A DNA stretch of 64,000 nt from Phallusia mammillata (Eukaryota > Chordata > Ascidiacea > Phlebobranchia > Ascidiidae): contig QLIY01000603.1 in assembly GCA_003260075.1 (NCBI GenBank), positions 36,322 to 100,321 on the forward strand, in the 5' to 3' direction. The position numbers and the translations under genes are program-made. The notes under the pieces are model-generated. The model saw nothing but the letters and a program-made list of their open reading frames with translations, was not told the DNA's origin and did no database searches. This document shows positions 1 through 15,000 of this stretch, piece by piece. Position 1 is the first letter of the stretch. Every line of letters begins with the position of its first letter.

Positions 1-65
1 GGGCAATGTTAAGGTTTTCATTTAAGTGTAGTCAGCTGTTTTTGTTGTAACCAACTCTTTTTCAG

Positions 66-3000
66 GTAAACTTAAGGACACTGACAGACAGTTGCTGGCA
101 GTACAGGAAGAAAATTTTGAGTTAAAAGGTGATTTAAGTCTTTGATGAGTTTGAAATAGTTTTAATGTGCTCTCTCTTTAATTGAATTGGTTTTAATTGC
201 ATGTTTAGATCAAATCGAGTCATTACAAACACAACATACGATGGAAAAATCAGGTGGGTAAAGAGTTTTAACGGATTACTATGTTTTGTACATTTTGCTG
301 TGATATTTATGATTTTCGATATTGTTAAATTTTTACGCAGTAGCCTAATAGATCTTTATGTATTAATTTTTAGTTAATTTGTTTCAACTGTTATCAATAT
401 TTTTAATGCACTTTCTGTATAGTTCTTTTACTTGTTTTTAATGCATTTTAGATTTTTGTGAATTTATTATCTTTCAACATTAGTACAGTGACAATTTTTT
501 TAAATAATAATGATTTTTCACATAACAGTTATCCCCCCCCCCCCCCCCCCCATAGCCCTGTCATTGTAGATTTTCTTTAGCACAAAAATATTACGCAACT
601 GTAATTATTCATAATATTTTCCCTTAAAAATTATTTTTGAAGTCCCCCTTAATGTGGAGGAGGTGGTGTCTGAGCTTCTTCAAGCCACAGAGAACTCAGT
701 TTCATCCTCAAATGCCCAAATGGAAGAGAAATGGCAACAGAAGTTGCAAGAAAAGGAAGAAGCACTTCAGGATTCCTCAGCAGAACTGAAGCTTGCTTTA
801 CAAAAGCTCGCTCAACAAGAAGAAGAATTCCTCCAACTCCAAAGTAAGTCTTAAACTCAGTTTTTACTTCATTAATGGCACTGAATATATAAAGTAAGTT
901 GTTGTTTGAGTTTTGTACAAAACGAGCATATTTTTTAAGAAGACACCATAAACAGCAGGTATCTTTAGAAAGGTTTGTTCTTTGCCTATAGTTTGGTTTG
1001 CTACTATTGTCCATGGCCTATGTTGATTTTTAACTGGCTTTTGGTTAGTATTGAACATAATATACTTGAAATGAACATAAATTCATAACTGGGATGAGCC
1101 CTGAAGCATCTATAAAGGCAGGCAACAGTGCTTGTGATTCAACTTGCAATTGGTTCACTGCAGATGCAGAGCCTGCATCGCTCAGTTGGTAAAGTGTGTG
1201 TCCCAGAAAGACTCCTGTTGTGGGTTCGAATTTCACCACTGGATTGATTTTTCTAACCAGTGCCTTGCCATGTGGGAATGCTTGGTGACTGGTTGATTTG
1301 ATATAATGCCTTCAATGGGCCTGTCATAATGTGATAAACACTTGACATACAGTTAATTTCTCAGTTTGGCAATGAAAGAATAACATTTTGTATGCTTGAC
1401 AAAATTACCACTTCAAATTGTAGTTGACACTGTAAACATAAGATGAGGTCCAATTAACAATCTTAAGGCCGACAAAATAACTTAAAATGAACAACATAGG
1501 TTTTACATGAGCTTGACCTTTCTCAAACATGCTCAGCAAAGCATATCTGTGACATTTTAGCCCAACCCAAAACGTGAGGAAACAGTCTTACTTGTTGTTA
1601 CATTGTTTTGTATACATATATTGAACAACCTGTTACCAGACAGCCTCATACCTTAGGATGGACCGTTTTAACAAACATTGTTAAGCAGTGGAAGCATTAC
1701 ACAGTAAACAGGAACAAGACATGTTTGTGATGAAAATTGAGAACAAAAACTGAATGAAAATAAGTCAAAATGAAGGTTTCAAATCAGATTTAAAGGTTTT
1801 GTGATTTGAAATATCTTATTTTTGCCATGTTCTTAAGTTTATTTGTGCTTGAAGTCAACATTATATTATTTGCTTGGGCATTATGCAACAGGGCAGAAAT
1901 GATAAAGTAATCAGTTGTTTTCAGAAAAATAAAGTTGGTTTTTTTTTGCCATTGCAGTCTATATTTTTTTTGGAAATTCATGATTTGAAAAATATAAATA
2001 GCACATAGGTTACTTGAAAAAAAAAAGTCTCTGAGGTTTGATGTTGGAGAATGCATGTTTCAATGTTTTTATATCATGTAGTCTCAAGAAAAGTGATTAT
2101 GAATTGTAACTTCACAGACATAGTTTTGCAACTTATTTAACCCTGCTTATTTAGTCAAAAGTGCTTTGGTTAGCATTTTGGACCTTGTTATCTCTTACCA
2201 TGACAACAAAGCATTTTGTGTTGTGCTAAATCAAATATTCATTGATCCAATCTCAGTCAGCAGTATTGATCAGCACCAGGGACACAAGCTCAGTGGTCCA
2301 CAGGCATCTCTCATTCCATTAACATCAGCGGTAGTCGTTAGAAGGGTTATATGCAGTGCAGAGCAGTTAATGCATTTTAATGCAAGCATTGTTCGATGTG
2401 AGACCGCCTGTTGTCAGGAAACACAGTGGCTTGGGCATTTTTTCGTGGTTTCCTATTGGGGCTAAAACCATTTATGTTTTCAATTATTCTTGTTTACATG
2501 CAGAAATTTGGAAGAGTTCAGCAATACAGTTTGGTCTTTCTGTTAAGTTTTGCAGAAATATCTTGCAAATTAGTCTAAAGCAAATATTTAGGTCTTGGCA
2601 TGTTTAAGGCAGTGCAATTTGAGTATTGAAAGTAAACTAGAAATGTGGCAGCTATGACTTTAGCAACCAACCTGAGTAAAAAATATTAATTCGCAACAAT
2701 TAACATGTTTTTGCTGCTTACAACACCTCTGTTTGTTGAGATATAGATCAGAGTGCCTAGTATTTTAATAAGGATGTTGAATTCGGTTTTAAAATAGTCC
2801 CTCCAATTTTGACTGTTGTTCCCGATTAAATGCCTGTCTGGCTCACAACACTCTATGTTAGCTTGGCAAAACAATTGATCCAATCAACTCAAAATTACTA
2901 GAATCTATTAAAAGTTATAGTTTGAAGATGCAACCAACGTGAACCAAGAGATAATAGCGTTGTGTTTATCTATGTTGACATGCAGTATTGGCAGTAATAA

Positions 3001-6000
3001 AACTGTCAAAAGTTTTTAGGAAGTGTCAACATAGAAGCAGCAGTACCAACATCACAAGAGCAAGTCCTTTGAGAACAGCTAGGGTGGATTAGTTTGTTTT
3101 GTGGCATATAACAAAACACTCTAAAGTGGAAATCACAAGCATTGTTTTTGCTTCATAAAAAAACAAGTTATGAGTCCTCAAATTAGGAGAGAGATATTTT
3201 TTTCCTAAAATTTAAGAGAGAAATAACAGCATCTGAAGTATCTGTGAGCAAGAAAAAATCGCATTGTTTTTTATTTAGTATTTTATCTTGTAAAACACTT
3301 GGATAGCAATTTTTGGTTTCATATTTTTTTTTTGTCAAAAAATGATTTACAAAGTGTCAGTTGTACAGTTTGGTCTCATTGTTCAGATTAGCTGCAAAGT
3401 GTAAGATATAATGTATTTCTTGCACAAAACAACAAGGGCGTAGTTAAAACATGCTGCAAGGATGTTTAAAAAATTGTGGCAACATAATTTTTGTCATGTT
3501 TTTCAGCCACAATGGCACGCTTGGTGTGTTTCTCGGTAGCATGACTGCGCTTGTAATAATTTTTCAAAAGGCATTGTACAAATTCAGGGAATTTTTTCTA
3601 TGTTGCTGGTGTCCATACATGCAAGGCAAGTACCAAGAAAACTAAAGACAATATTTTTGGGTCTTCTTAAATGCTCAGAAAGCTTATGCACAACAAAACA
3701 AGATATTTTAATCCAAAACAAACAGTAGCTGTAGACTATTTTCTGCTTGTGACCTGTTTTCAAAGTTTTAACTTCAAATTTTATTTCAAGTCTTGACACC
3801 CAGTAACCAATGTCTATTACAGTATCATGAGTGCAAACAATTCTCCTTTGGCACCTGGAATGGAAAAAATATATTTAGACAAGTCAAATCTAAACTAAGT
3901 GTTAACAGGATTGTTACCTTAAAGATTCTTAAGGGTAGATCAGTGTTTCATAAAATGGTTTGTCAAGCTCCTATAAAATGTGCACTAATGTTGTGAATTA
4001 TAGCAAACACATTGTAACATTTGAAACTAAGAATGGTGTATATTATGTCAAAGTAAAAGAGATGAAACTGAATGATGTAATTAAAATTCCCTAAACTTTG
4101 TGGCGCATTTTTGGCTAATTTTTGCAAATGTTATAATTTTGACTTAACCCTTTTCTATTTAGTAAGCTTGTGTACTACCTTAAAGGCCTTTGCGTACCAC
4201 ACTATGGGGGACCAAATTGACGTCGAAAACTTTGATGCCCTGACGTGGCCTTCATTAGTTCTGTTTTTACACGATTACCCCCCCCCCCCTTTTCTATTTA
4301 GTAAGCTTGTGTACTACCTTAAAGGCCTTTGCGTACAACACTATGGGGGACCAAATTGACGTCGAAAACTTTGATGCCCTGACATGGCCTTCATTAGTTC
4401 TGTTTTTACACGATTATGTTACTATAAGTATAGCGAAGCCTGTGCTTTAAACTACAATCTAACGTTCACATTTTCAACAAGTTTACTATCTTTCATGGTT
4501 AAAATAGTCTAAATTTAGGCCTTTTTTAGACTGCGAACGATTGATCGTCTTTAAATATCGGTTATCGGTCCACTTAACTGCCGATAATCGCTATCAGCCT
4601 TAACAAAAAAAAAACATTTCGGTCTATCTCTAATTTGGATTTTTGAATATTTTTGCAGATGAGTTAATGGTGACAAGGCAGACAGCCGAGGCAGTTCCTC
4701 AACTGCGGGAGGAAGTTTCCAGCCTTGAATCATCTTTGCAGGACCGCAGGGAGTCTTGCTCTCTGCTGGAAACTCAACTTCAAACTAATGAGCAATCCCT
4801 ACAAAATGCTCAAAAGGAAATCTCCACTCTACAAGGTAAGCAAAGTTATTGTTCTTTCTAATTTCCAAAAAGTGGAATATGGATTGGACTAAACCAGTGC
4901 TTCCCAACCTTTTCCAGCTCGCGGCCCACTTAAAAATTTTGTTTTTTTGGCGGACCACCGTATAAAATTGCGAGAAAACCACAATGAAAAAAACTATCCA
5001 TTTTGTAGCTACGCAAAGGCCAAATAAAGCTAACAAAGAGAGTTCCAGCATCAAGATTTTACAACTAGTACAAATACTGTTGTGACGTGACAATCGCAGT
5101 TTGTTTGTGTAATAAAGCTTTGTTTAACGTGAAATCTTATGCGCTATGGGGCTTTCATAGTGAGTATACTATAGTATCATATTTTTGAGAAAAATGGTTA
5201 AATTTGAAAGTACGTTCACACAAACTGTGTAACTTTTTTTAACCTCCATATTGGTATGGTAGTAGTTTAAAAAACTTCGCGGCCCACCTAAAAGAACGTC
5301 GCGGACCACCAGTGGGCCGCGGGACTAAACCACATGGATTCCACGTTTTTTTGTTGGCGCTTAAGTTAATTTCTAGGCATGTCAATAACGTTTTAACATG
5401 TCCGGCAAAAAATATTTGAAGCTAAAATTCTCTTTCTGATGTAGGTTATGATCTAAATTGAATGTTGTTAATGCGGTTGATGTATGACTCCAAACCACAT
5501 TGAAATAGCCTGCAAAAACCTAAAACAAAAAAGTTTAACGTTGTGCAGACAACATGGCTCGTATTTTCTGGGAAACAACAATTAAATAATGCATAAAATC
5601 TGAATTGGTCGTTGCATCCGTTCTAGTGGTTTTATTTTACTGTCGATGTTTTACACTCAAATACTGTGTTATATCTTTTTACTCTAAAACGGTTGATTTT
5701 AAAAGTCAAAGCCTCAAACAAATCTAAATTTTCAAACAATCTAAAAGTTTGGTTTGGGTCGAATTTGGTCAAACAATTTACCGAAACATTTCATTGCGAC
5801 TTCACGCAGAACCTTTTTGACAATAATTTTGCTGTATCAGACACTTTTATGGTAACGACCAACCATCTGTTCTAGGTAAAGTAGAAGAGGACGCTGAAAG
5901 CATCACAAAATTCGCGAACGAAACAGAATCACTTCAGGCCGAAGTTCAGTCTCAGGCTCTACTCGCTACAGCGGCTTACGATAAAGAGCGCGAAGTGCGA

Positions 6001-9000
6001 AAACAACTGGAAGATTACACAAGCCAACTAATAGCGTAAGTGGTGCAATTAACTTGCTAATGGGCTCTTCAGTTAGTCAGTGTTAATGCATCTAGCCCAG
6101 GGGCGGGCAACTTCTCCAGTCGGCGGGCCTGATATGGTAAAATGAAGTACTTGGCGGGCCGGATTCCCGAGTCGATACATTAATAGCGTATTCATCCAGT
6201 GATTTAAAACGGATTTTTGACCACCTAAACCAGTGGTTCTCAAACTTTTTTATTGTCAGGGCCAAATGGTATTTTTTTAAGTGTGCAGGGAGCCGCAAAA
6301 AAAAACGAAACCTTGAGAAAATCACTAAAGATTATGACTTTAAAAGCTAAAATAGCAATCTTTGGTGGTTTTCTGAGGTCTGGTGCGAGCCGCAAAATAA
6401 GTAGTTGGGAGCCGCATGCGGCCCCGAAAACCGAGTGTGAGAACCACTGACCTAAACCAAATACAATCAAGAACGTCACAATTACAATACAGTCCAAACA
6501 ATTCTAACTGATATAACATAAAATTATTCACCACAGACTTAGATACTGCTGAAACACTAACTAGGCTACACGTGTGGAAACAAAGGAAACCGTGAAAGCA
6601 GGTCACATATAAGGTTGGCAGTTATGTCGTAACAATGGACGTATGGTTCAATGGTAACAACGGCGGGAAATTTTTTTGCTATTGGGTAGCGTTACTGTCC
6701 GTTACAAATATAACTTGACGTAGTAAGCAAGTAGTGGGGGATTGCGGCCGACTGTGGCCACGGGTCACTTTATCATGTAAGACCAGAAACTGTCTGCGGG
6801 CCGCTCAAAATCCCGGCCGGATGTTGCCCGCCCCTGAACTAGCCGCTACATCAAAAATTGCAAGGGGGTCCGATCAGCGCAATGGGATCCTCTTTTCCTA
6901 TTTTGAACACTTTACACGTGGAGCAGTGGCTCTTTTTATATTGTTACTTTTGAGAATATTCTAACCAAATTTTTACCCTTGTTTAAACAAACTAAATTTA
7001 CCAATATTGACGCTACGAAACCTGTCAATGCAGTGCCAGATTAAGGGTCTGCTGGCCTGTAGGCACATTTTATAAGTGGCCCGAAAAAAAGGGGCTGCCA
7101 ACTAAAACAACTAGAATTATCAGTGTTGCCAAATCATTTAAACTGGCCTGGATTTTTGACTGGCCTGTCGACACGTGCCTACTTTGCCTAATGGTTAATC
7201 CAGCACTGTGTCAATGGTTACATAATTACGACAGAATCAAGCTATCAAATGATAAGCTGCAGACAGTGTACATTGTTTTGACCTCTAACGTCTCATCAGT
7301 GCAGCTATAATGACAAGAAATGGACTGCATTGGCTAATGTAGCAATCTAAAGGCACTGTAGTTTGTTGGAAGTAACATACTGAAAAAAAACGGCATATGT
7401 CTTGTCACCAGCTGCACTGATAAGACCTTGTGTGTAAAAATAATGTGCACTGTCTGAAGCTTACTTATTATAATCACTCCCTGAAAATTTTCTGACTCCA
7501 TTGTTTAAGCAAATCGCACGTAATTGTTTGATAATTGTTTGGTTGAATAAGGAACATATTAAATAACTTGTCTACTTTAATAGTCGTAAACGTGACATAT
7601 GATACGGTATTGAAATGTGTGACGATTTTGGGCTGTGAGGACATTTGAACTATGTATCTTTGTTTAACGCACGCTATGTATCCTATTCAACGCCATTGTT
7701 TCGTTCAGGCTGTTTCAATTGAAATCGAATTTGAACAAGAAAACGCCGTTTTCCATATGTCATATTAACCATATCCCTTCTACCTAGAATATGGCAACTT
7801 AATAAAATTAGTCTCCAAAAATCGATATATTAACGAAGGATTTTTCCGTTATACGGCTATTCTTTTCAGTACAAGCCTTTTTAGTGGTATCCAATGACGC
7901 AAATGACATTTTGCTGCACAATAATAAAACAAAAATGCATCAACGCATATATAAATACGAAAAGAAATTTTGTAAAATCAGTTTTATTTTTTGATAGGAA
8001 TCGTTTGCAAAAACTGACGAAATAGTGATAACTAGGGCAAGTTTTTGCAACTTTTGCAACTTTTTTTTACAGCTTCCGGCAGCTTCCTAAATACTCAGAA
8101 TTTATGTAGTATGATGTTATAAGCTGTTTGTAGGAATTTTATGTTGCAACTTTTTGCAACTTTTTTCTATTTTTCGTGCAACTTTTGACTGCAACTTTTA
8201 TCAAGTATTGCGCAAAATGTAAAGGAGTGATTTAAAAAACATGCTATAAAACTATTTTTAGTATGGTTGTATTCTCTTTGATTTGCATAATAAAGAGCTA
8301 TGTGATGGATTAGCTGCATCTCAATGTTATCTATGACGCAACAGTTGACTTGCAAGCTAGCAGTTCAACAACCCCAGTCAAGCATAAAGTTTTATATAAA
8401 AGTGCATTCGTTATTTTGCAAGTAAGAAGCGATAACCTTGATATCTGTTAAGATGACAGTCTAAGGCAGGGATTGTCAACCTGCGGCCCGCTAGTCATTT
8501 TAACTCCAAGAAGTATGCATAAATGCAACTTGTGCATAAATGCAACTTTTTACTGCAACTTTTGTTGAAATTAAGTGCAACTTTCTCACGTTTTTAGTGC
8601 AACAAAAACTTGCCCTAGTGATAACATTTGTATATTTTGGTAAATTATAAAAAATATCGATGTAATACACTAGAAAATACCAATTTGGACGAATCAAAAA
8701 TTAGTTGTTCTGACAGAGCTAAAACGTGACCGCCATACATGTTATAAAACCATTTTAACAATTGTTTTTATGGGTAAAATGCAACAACACATGAATTACA
8801 CGTGGATACCTGCCTATTTTTACTTAACCATTGAACAAGCCTTTATTATGTATCACAACAATAGCCATTGTCACATCACAATAGTTGTTTGTTTGTGACG
8901 CACAATCAGGTTTGTTGTGTCCAACCTACAGGCAATATCCCTTACATTTCAGCAAAGAGGAGCAGATTGCCCGACTCGAAGACGAATTGAGCATCTGCCG

Positions 9001-12000
9001 AAAAGAAAAAGCCGACGTGAAGTCAGATTTCGATGCTTTGACGCTGTCACTACAAGAGTAAGTGGTTGTTGTTTTTAGATCCGCCTTGTCGTGTGGCTAC
9101 AGGTGTATCTGCAACAAAGACGTGTTTTTTTGAGTGGTTAGTTGAGGTGAAGGTTTGAAATTAATTGGTACCGATTGAGACACACCCAATGCCTCTATAT
9201 GTCTATAATATTGATTTCATATTTTATTACGTTAGTACCGTGTTTTGTTAGAATGATAACACAAAGAAAGTACCAAAACTTTGGGTAACTGGATTCGGTT
9301 AATCCGGATCTTTCCATAATTCAGACAAAACTTGAGGTACAAATGGTTTGTAATGTTATAAGGTTTGAACTAGTCAATATCGGGTAATCCGGAACTTCGC
9401 CTAGTCCGGACAAATTTGTTTGATGCAACGGGTCCAGATTAACCGAAGTTTACCGTAAGAGCTATTAGACAGTTTTTCATTTTAGTTTTGTGTATGAAAT
9501 TTGGATTAGCCTGGTATGGAAAAAGTTCAAACAGACATTTTCAGCCTGCCGTAATGGTAAACTTATTGTTTTTATTCGGAATATACAGCAACGATTGTCA
9601 GAATCAGAACTATTAGGCACAAATCACAAGTTTATGAACTTAGGTTAGTGAAAAAGTTACAACAATGCTTCTGCAGCATAGTGACGTCACAGAATGAGCA
9701 GCGTGCCCGAATATATGCGAAGGGGGTCGCGCATACCCGTGCCCTCCTTGAGAAGTTCAAAAGGCACCTCTACATCATCCACACCGCACAGCGGGTTCAG
9801 TTCAACCCCCCCCCCCCACTTGAGGTACAAATGGTTTGTAATGTTATAAGGTTTGAACTAGTCAACATCGGTTAATCCGGAACTTCGCCTAGTCCGGACA
9901 ACTTTTTTGTCGAAACGGGTCCAGATTAACCGAAGTTTACCGTAAGAGCACTTAGACAGTTTTTCATTTTAGTTTTGTGTATGAGATTTGGATTAACTAG
10001 GCATGGAAAAAGTTCAAACAATTATTTTCAGCCTGCCGTAATGGTAATTTTTTTGTTTGGAATATACAGCAACGATTGTCAGAATCAGAATTATTAGGCA
10101 CACAAGTTTATGAACTTAAGTTAGTGAAAAAGTGACAATAATGCTTCTGCAGCATAGTGACGTCACAGAATGAGCAGTGTGCCCGAATATATGCGAAGGG
10201 GGTCGCGTATACCCGTGCCCTCCTTGAGAAGTTCAAAGGGCACCTCTACATCATCCACACCGCACAGCGGGTTCAGTTCAACTAGATCAAACCGGAGTAA
10301 ACTGGTTCCACCTTCACCGAGGTTCGCCCTGAGAAAAGGCGCAAAGCAGCTTCACGCTAAAACACCAAAAAGCGAAGATGCACAAAGACATATGGTGTCG
10401 GACGCGATTTTTAACGATGTAATGCAGAAATGCGACAACAGGGTCATCCCGCTTTCAGAAGAGACCGAGCTTTTCGCAGACGAGCTGGGATTTCAACCCG
10501 TACCCTCTTGCAGTGCTCACAGCGGCACACCCCCCCCCCGTCGGACGCGATTTTTAACGATGTAATGCAGAAATGCGACAACAGGGTGACCCCGCTTTCA
10601 GAAGAGACCGAACTTTTCGCAGACGAGCTGGGATTTCAACCCGTGCCCTCTTGCAGTGCGCACAGCGGCACTTACAGTAACAGTGGAGTCTTTATTCCAA
10701 AGCTGATGGGACTTGGTGACGATGACGAAGCGACACGTCATCAGCGTGGCGACCATGACGTCACGATCACCGTGCAACGCCATATACTGCTCCGCATTAA
10801 ACAATGGTCAGCATGCGATCGAAGTATTTTTTGGAGAGTTTAGAAAATCTTGAAAGACAGCTAAGGCTTAGATAGTATGAGGCGCTATGATAGCTAATGT
10901 GCGTTACTGTCATGACATATGAATGAAATGCGTTGACCTGGCTTTGTGGTTACTTTGTATTTCCCCTCAAAACCGCTTGCGCCATTTAATGTCATTAGTA
11001 TGGCATTTTGCTGTCCCTATCCTGGCTGTATGCCCTTTATACATATTAAAGAGATAAACAGCTTGCAAAAACACGCCTGAAAAGCTATCCCATACCTATG
11101 GTTTGTACAGGAAATGTTATGATAGAAGCAGGTTTTAGTACTGTCGTATAGGTTTCATTTCAAATAATTGGTTTTTGTAACAGAAAGCATTTTTTGTTCG
11201 TTGATAAGTGTCTTTGATATCCTTTTTTTAACGATGCCGTTCTTGTTAACGGGTTCAAACAATGTAACCGAACTGTTATTAGAATAGGGCTTACCAGTTG
11301 CACAAAATGTTCAGTAATCACTGTAATGTCCCCCCCCCCCTTTTTTTAACGATGCCGTTCTTGTTAACGGGTTCAAACAATGTAACCAAACTGTTATTAG
11401 AACAGGACTTACCAGTTGCACAAAATGCTCAGCTATTTTACGTACAGTGCCAATGTAATACGTTTAAAAGGGGTCTCTATGCTTAAAATCGCTTAGGGAG
11501 ATGTGTGCTAGAGTATGTTATATTATAACTTAAAACTGTTGCTAAATGCATTCCCCCCCCCCATATCTTAAACACTGAGCATAATTCCGTATAGGTCGCA
11601 ACGCTGATTTACTTACAGTGCCGATGTAATTTACGGTTAAAACGGGTCTCTATGCTTAAAGTCGTATCGGGAGATGTTTGCTAGAGTATGTTATATTATA
11701 ACTTAAAACTGTTGTTAAATGAATTAAAAATGTTTTGGCTCCCAAATGATAAAAAAATGCTCATATTAACAGTTGTGCAAAAATGTTAAAAAAATTTGGG
11801 AAACACTGTCCTGCAACACAGCATCTTTTCTGTAACAGGGCTCAACGGGAAAAGGAGGAAATAAATAGCGAATTACAGCGTCTTGAGCAATCACGAGCTG
11901 AAAAGGAATCAGCTTTAGAGAAGGAGCTTACCTCGAATAAAACACTCCTAGAAGAGTCTCTTCAAGAGAAAAAAAAGGTAAAAAAGAACGTATGCTGTGC

Positions 12001-15000
12001 ATGTTATATGCTCCTAGTTATACAATCCCACACAAAATGTATTATTCCTCAAATTCTGATTTTTTTTGGTTTGGCCGTGGTTATCAAATCGAATGTTTTA
12101 GGGATGTTCTGTGTTTTGTCCGCTTGCATGTAACAAATGCAGCGTCAAAAAAGGATTGACGAAAAACCATCCCAGCATATAAGTTATAACCCAAAACATT
12201 TTTGTGTCTATTAGTTTCATAAATAAAGTAGATGCAGTAAAAATATGTAAAGTAAACCTCGGTTAAACCGGATCTGTGCCTAATTCGGACAAAATTTAAG
12301 GTTCAAATGATTTGTAATACAGTAATGATGTAACTGATCGACATCGGTTAATCCGGATCTTGCCTAATTCGGACAAAACTTGAGGTACAAATGATTTGTA
12401 ATGTGGTCTTCGCCTAATCTGGGCATTTTTCTGGTCCAAACGGGTCCGGATTAACCGAGGTTAAATGTATGTGCAATTATAGTAACCTTCAGTCTAGGTT
12501 TGATCTGACCACCAGGCCCAGAACTTTCACAAAAAAGCAGTAAACTTAAATTTATACTGCGCTTATATATCATGCTTCGTAGCCAACCGCACCACCATTA
12601 TGCAGGAGGTCAACGTGTCTGTTTCCCATTGGCAGGTGGAAAACACGTGACTACCCACCATACGCCGTAGTAGCCTATCATTAGCGGCATTGCCTTTCGA
12701 TTCCCAAGTCTATCTTAGCTATTTCCAGTTGACATTTAATAACTATTAACCCGAAATAACCCGTAGTGTGCAGATGGTAGACTTTGCGCTGATTGCTCGG
12801 TACTGATCACGTGGTCCTAACCCGGCGTGCACGTGACCCAACAATCGCGTGCGATTGGATGATTTTTTTGAATTAAGCAGGTTTGCTGGTTGCGTGGTTT
12901 GGGTGCATTTTAACACTATAGTGTGCTTCAAAACTGCCTGAAAAAGGTTCCTATTTCATTATATTTTGCTATAAATGAAGTAAAAAAGAGCGTTTCTGCA
13001 AACAGAGTACAGTATATAACCAAACTTTTGCGTCAAATGGAAAAAAATGCTGGGGGAAAACTCTTTAACTGCTGATTTTCGGTGGTGTATTGGTGGTGTG
13101 CTGATACCCTTAACTTGCATTTTAACGGTGATACTGTTCTTCTAGTGGTTCCGTAACGTGCACCATCTTTTCAAAAGATCTTGCACTTTTTTGTACTCTT
13201 GCGTGTTACGTCGAAGTGTTACTGTTACGGGTATTTTATTCCTGTTCTTGTTTTTTATACCCGCATGCAAAGTGTTAAAAGTTGGATAGCGCCAGACAAT
13301 AGTAGGCTACTCTTAAAAAATAGAACATAGAAAACCGAATCAGCACACATAGGAGTGGGCTTGTCAAAAAAACGTGTGGTTCTTAGTATCAGAAAGTTTG
13401 TAAAACTAACTACAGTTGTAGAGTACTTCCAACGTGCCTCTAATATTTTACCATATTTACACAGTTGGGCCCCCCCCCCTTGTAAAACTAACTACAGTTG
13501 TAGAGTACTTCCAACGTGCCTCTAATAATTTACCCTATTTACGCAGTTGGATTAAATGCCTTAAATTTAATCCACTCTATTTATTTTTGCATAAAAAGTC
13601 ATTATTTCACCAATATTTTTTAAAAGAAAGGCCTGTTTTTGCTTTCGTCATCTAGGCCTTCTGTAGTGTAATGTCGCTAGACTTTCATTCATTCTGTTCA
13701 AAGTAGTGACGTCGTTTTAACATCATAGGACAATACGCGATACGCGTTGATAGAAAGAAAATCGTTTTTTGTGAACACCTTGATCTACAAAAACCTTCCG
13801 AAAGCGCCACAAAATTTTGAAAGGGCTTAGGTTTTGTATCATGAAATTCAGGACGAAAAAATTAAGGAAACTTATCGTTATATCGTTTGGGGTCGCTTGT
13901 CCATATCTATGTGGTTTAAGTCTAGAAGTTTCACCCATAATATTCACATAGAAGCGTTTTATTCATCACTTTTTTTGCGTAAATTCCTTTCTGGTGGTGG
14001 TGCCTCATAGGGTATAACACTGTGTTGTAACTCTCAAAACAAAAAACGCTCGCCCTATAAAACGTATCTGGTACCATGCAGTTGCAATTCATTTTACAAC
14101 TGCGCTTCTTGGCACAGACCCATGCATTTTTGCCTGTGTTTCGCATGGTAACCGGCCTTTTTAATTCGAAATGCTTGTCATCTCGAAACTAGCCCATACA
14201 CGGCTGTACTCATTAACCAGTTTACTAACACTCTTACACCTTTTCTCTCCTCTCACCTACCTGACCCCCTTCCCGACAACTCACGTGACCTTGCGTGACG
14301 TCACACTCTCAGCTGACGTCAGCGATGGGAAATAAAGACGAGGAACTGGCCGAGGTGACCACTAGATGTCAGCAGCTGATTCGAGAGCGTGAGGAGAACG
14401 CAATGAAATTGGAAGGTTCTCTAGCGGTAAGTTTCGATAACTATATGTTAGTGTAGTTGCGTCTAACAATTCCATTCAACCAGTGGTTTCCAACCTTTTT
14501 CGACAAATTCCTAACTTAACAATTCAAAACATTCTCATTCCTCCCAAATATACTACATAGTAGATGCTAAACCATAAAAAGATGAGTTAAAATTGGGTAT
14601 TTTATCAACTCTACAGGTTTCCCACAGCTTAAGTGTCTTTTTACAAACCGCATGTAAAAAACGCCCCCCCCCCATTCAAAACATTCTCATTCCTCCCAAA
14701 TATACTACATAGTAGATGCTAGACAATACAGAGATGAGTTAAAATTGGGTATTTTATAAACTCTACAGGTTTCCCATAGTTTAAGTGTCTTTTTACAAAC
14801 CGCATGTAAAAACTTAAGTAAATTTCCCCACTCAAGTTTTAGAATTGCTCCCTTGAAAGGAATTCCTCCTCGGTTGGGAACCACTGACTTTAAACAATTT
14901 TCGCTTAAGTCTTGTATATTCACTGGCATAAAAATGACTTTGCCGGACCCAATCTACTTTGCTATTCTAAGTACAGCCTCTTAAAACTAGTTCATAGTCT

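Noticed and set aside
1168..1240. tRNA gene
   Set aside because: Boxes A and B are present but the cloverleaf does not close and the segment continues into a dispersed SINE body shared with five other copies.
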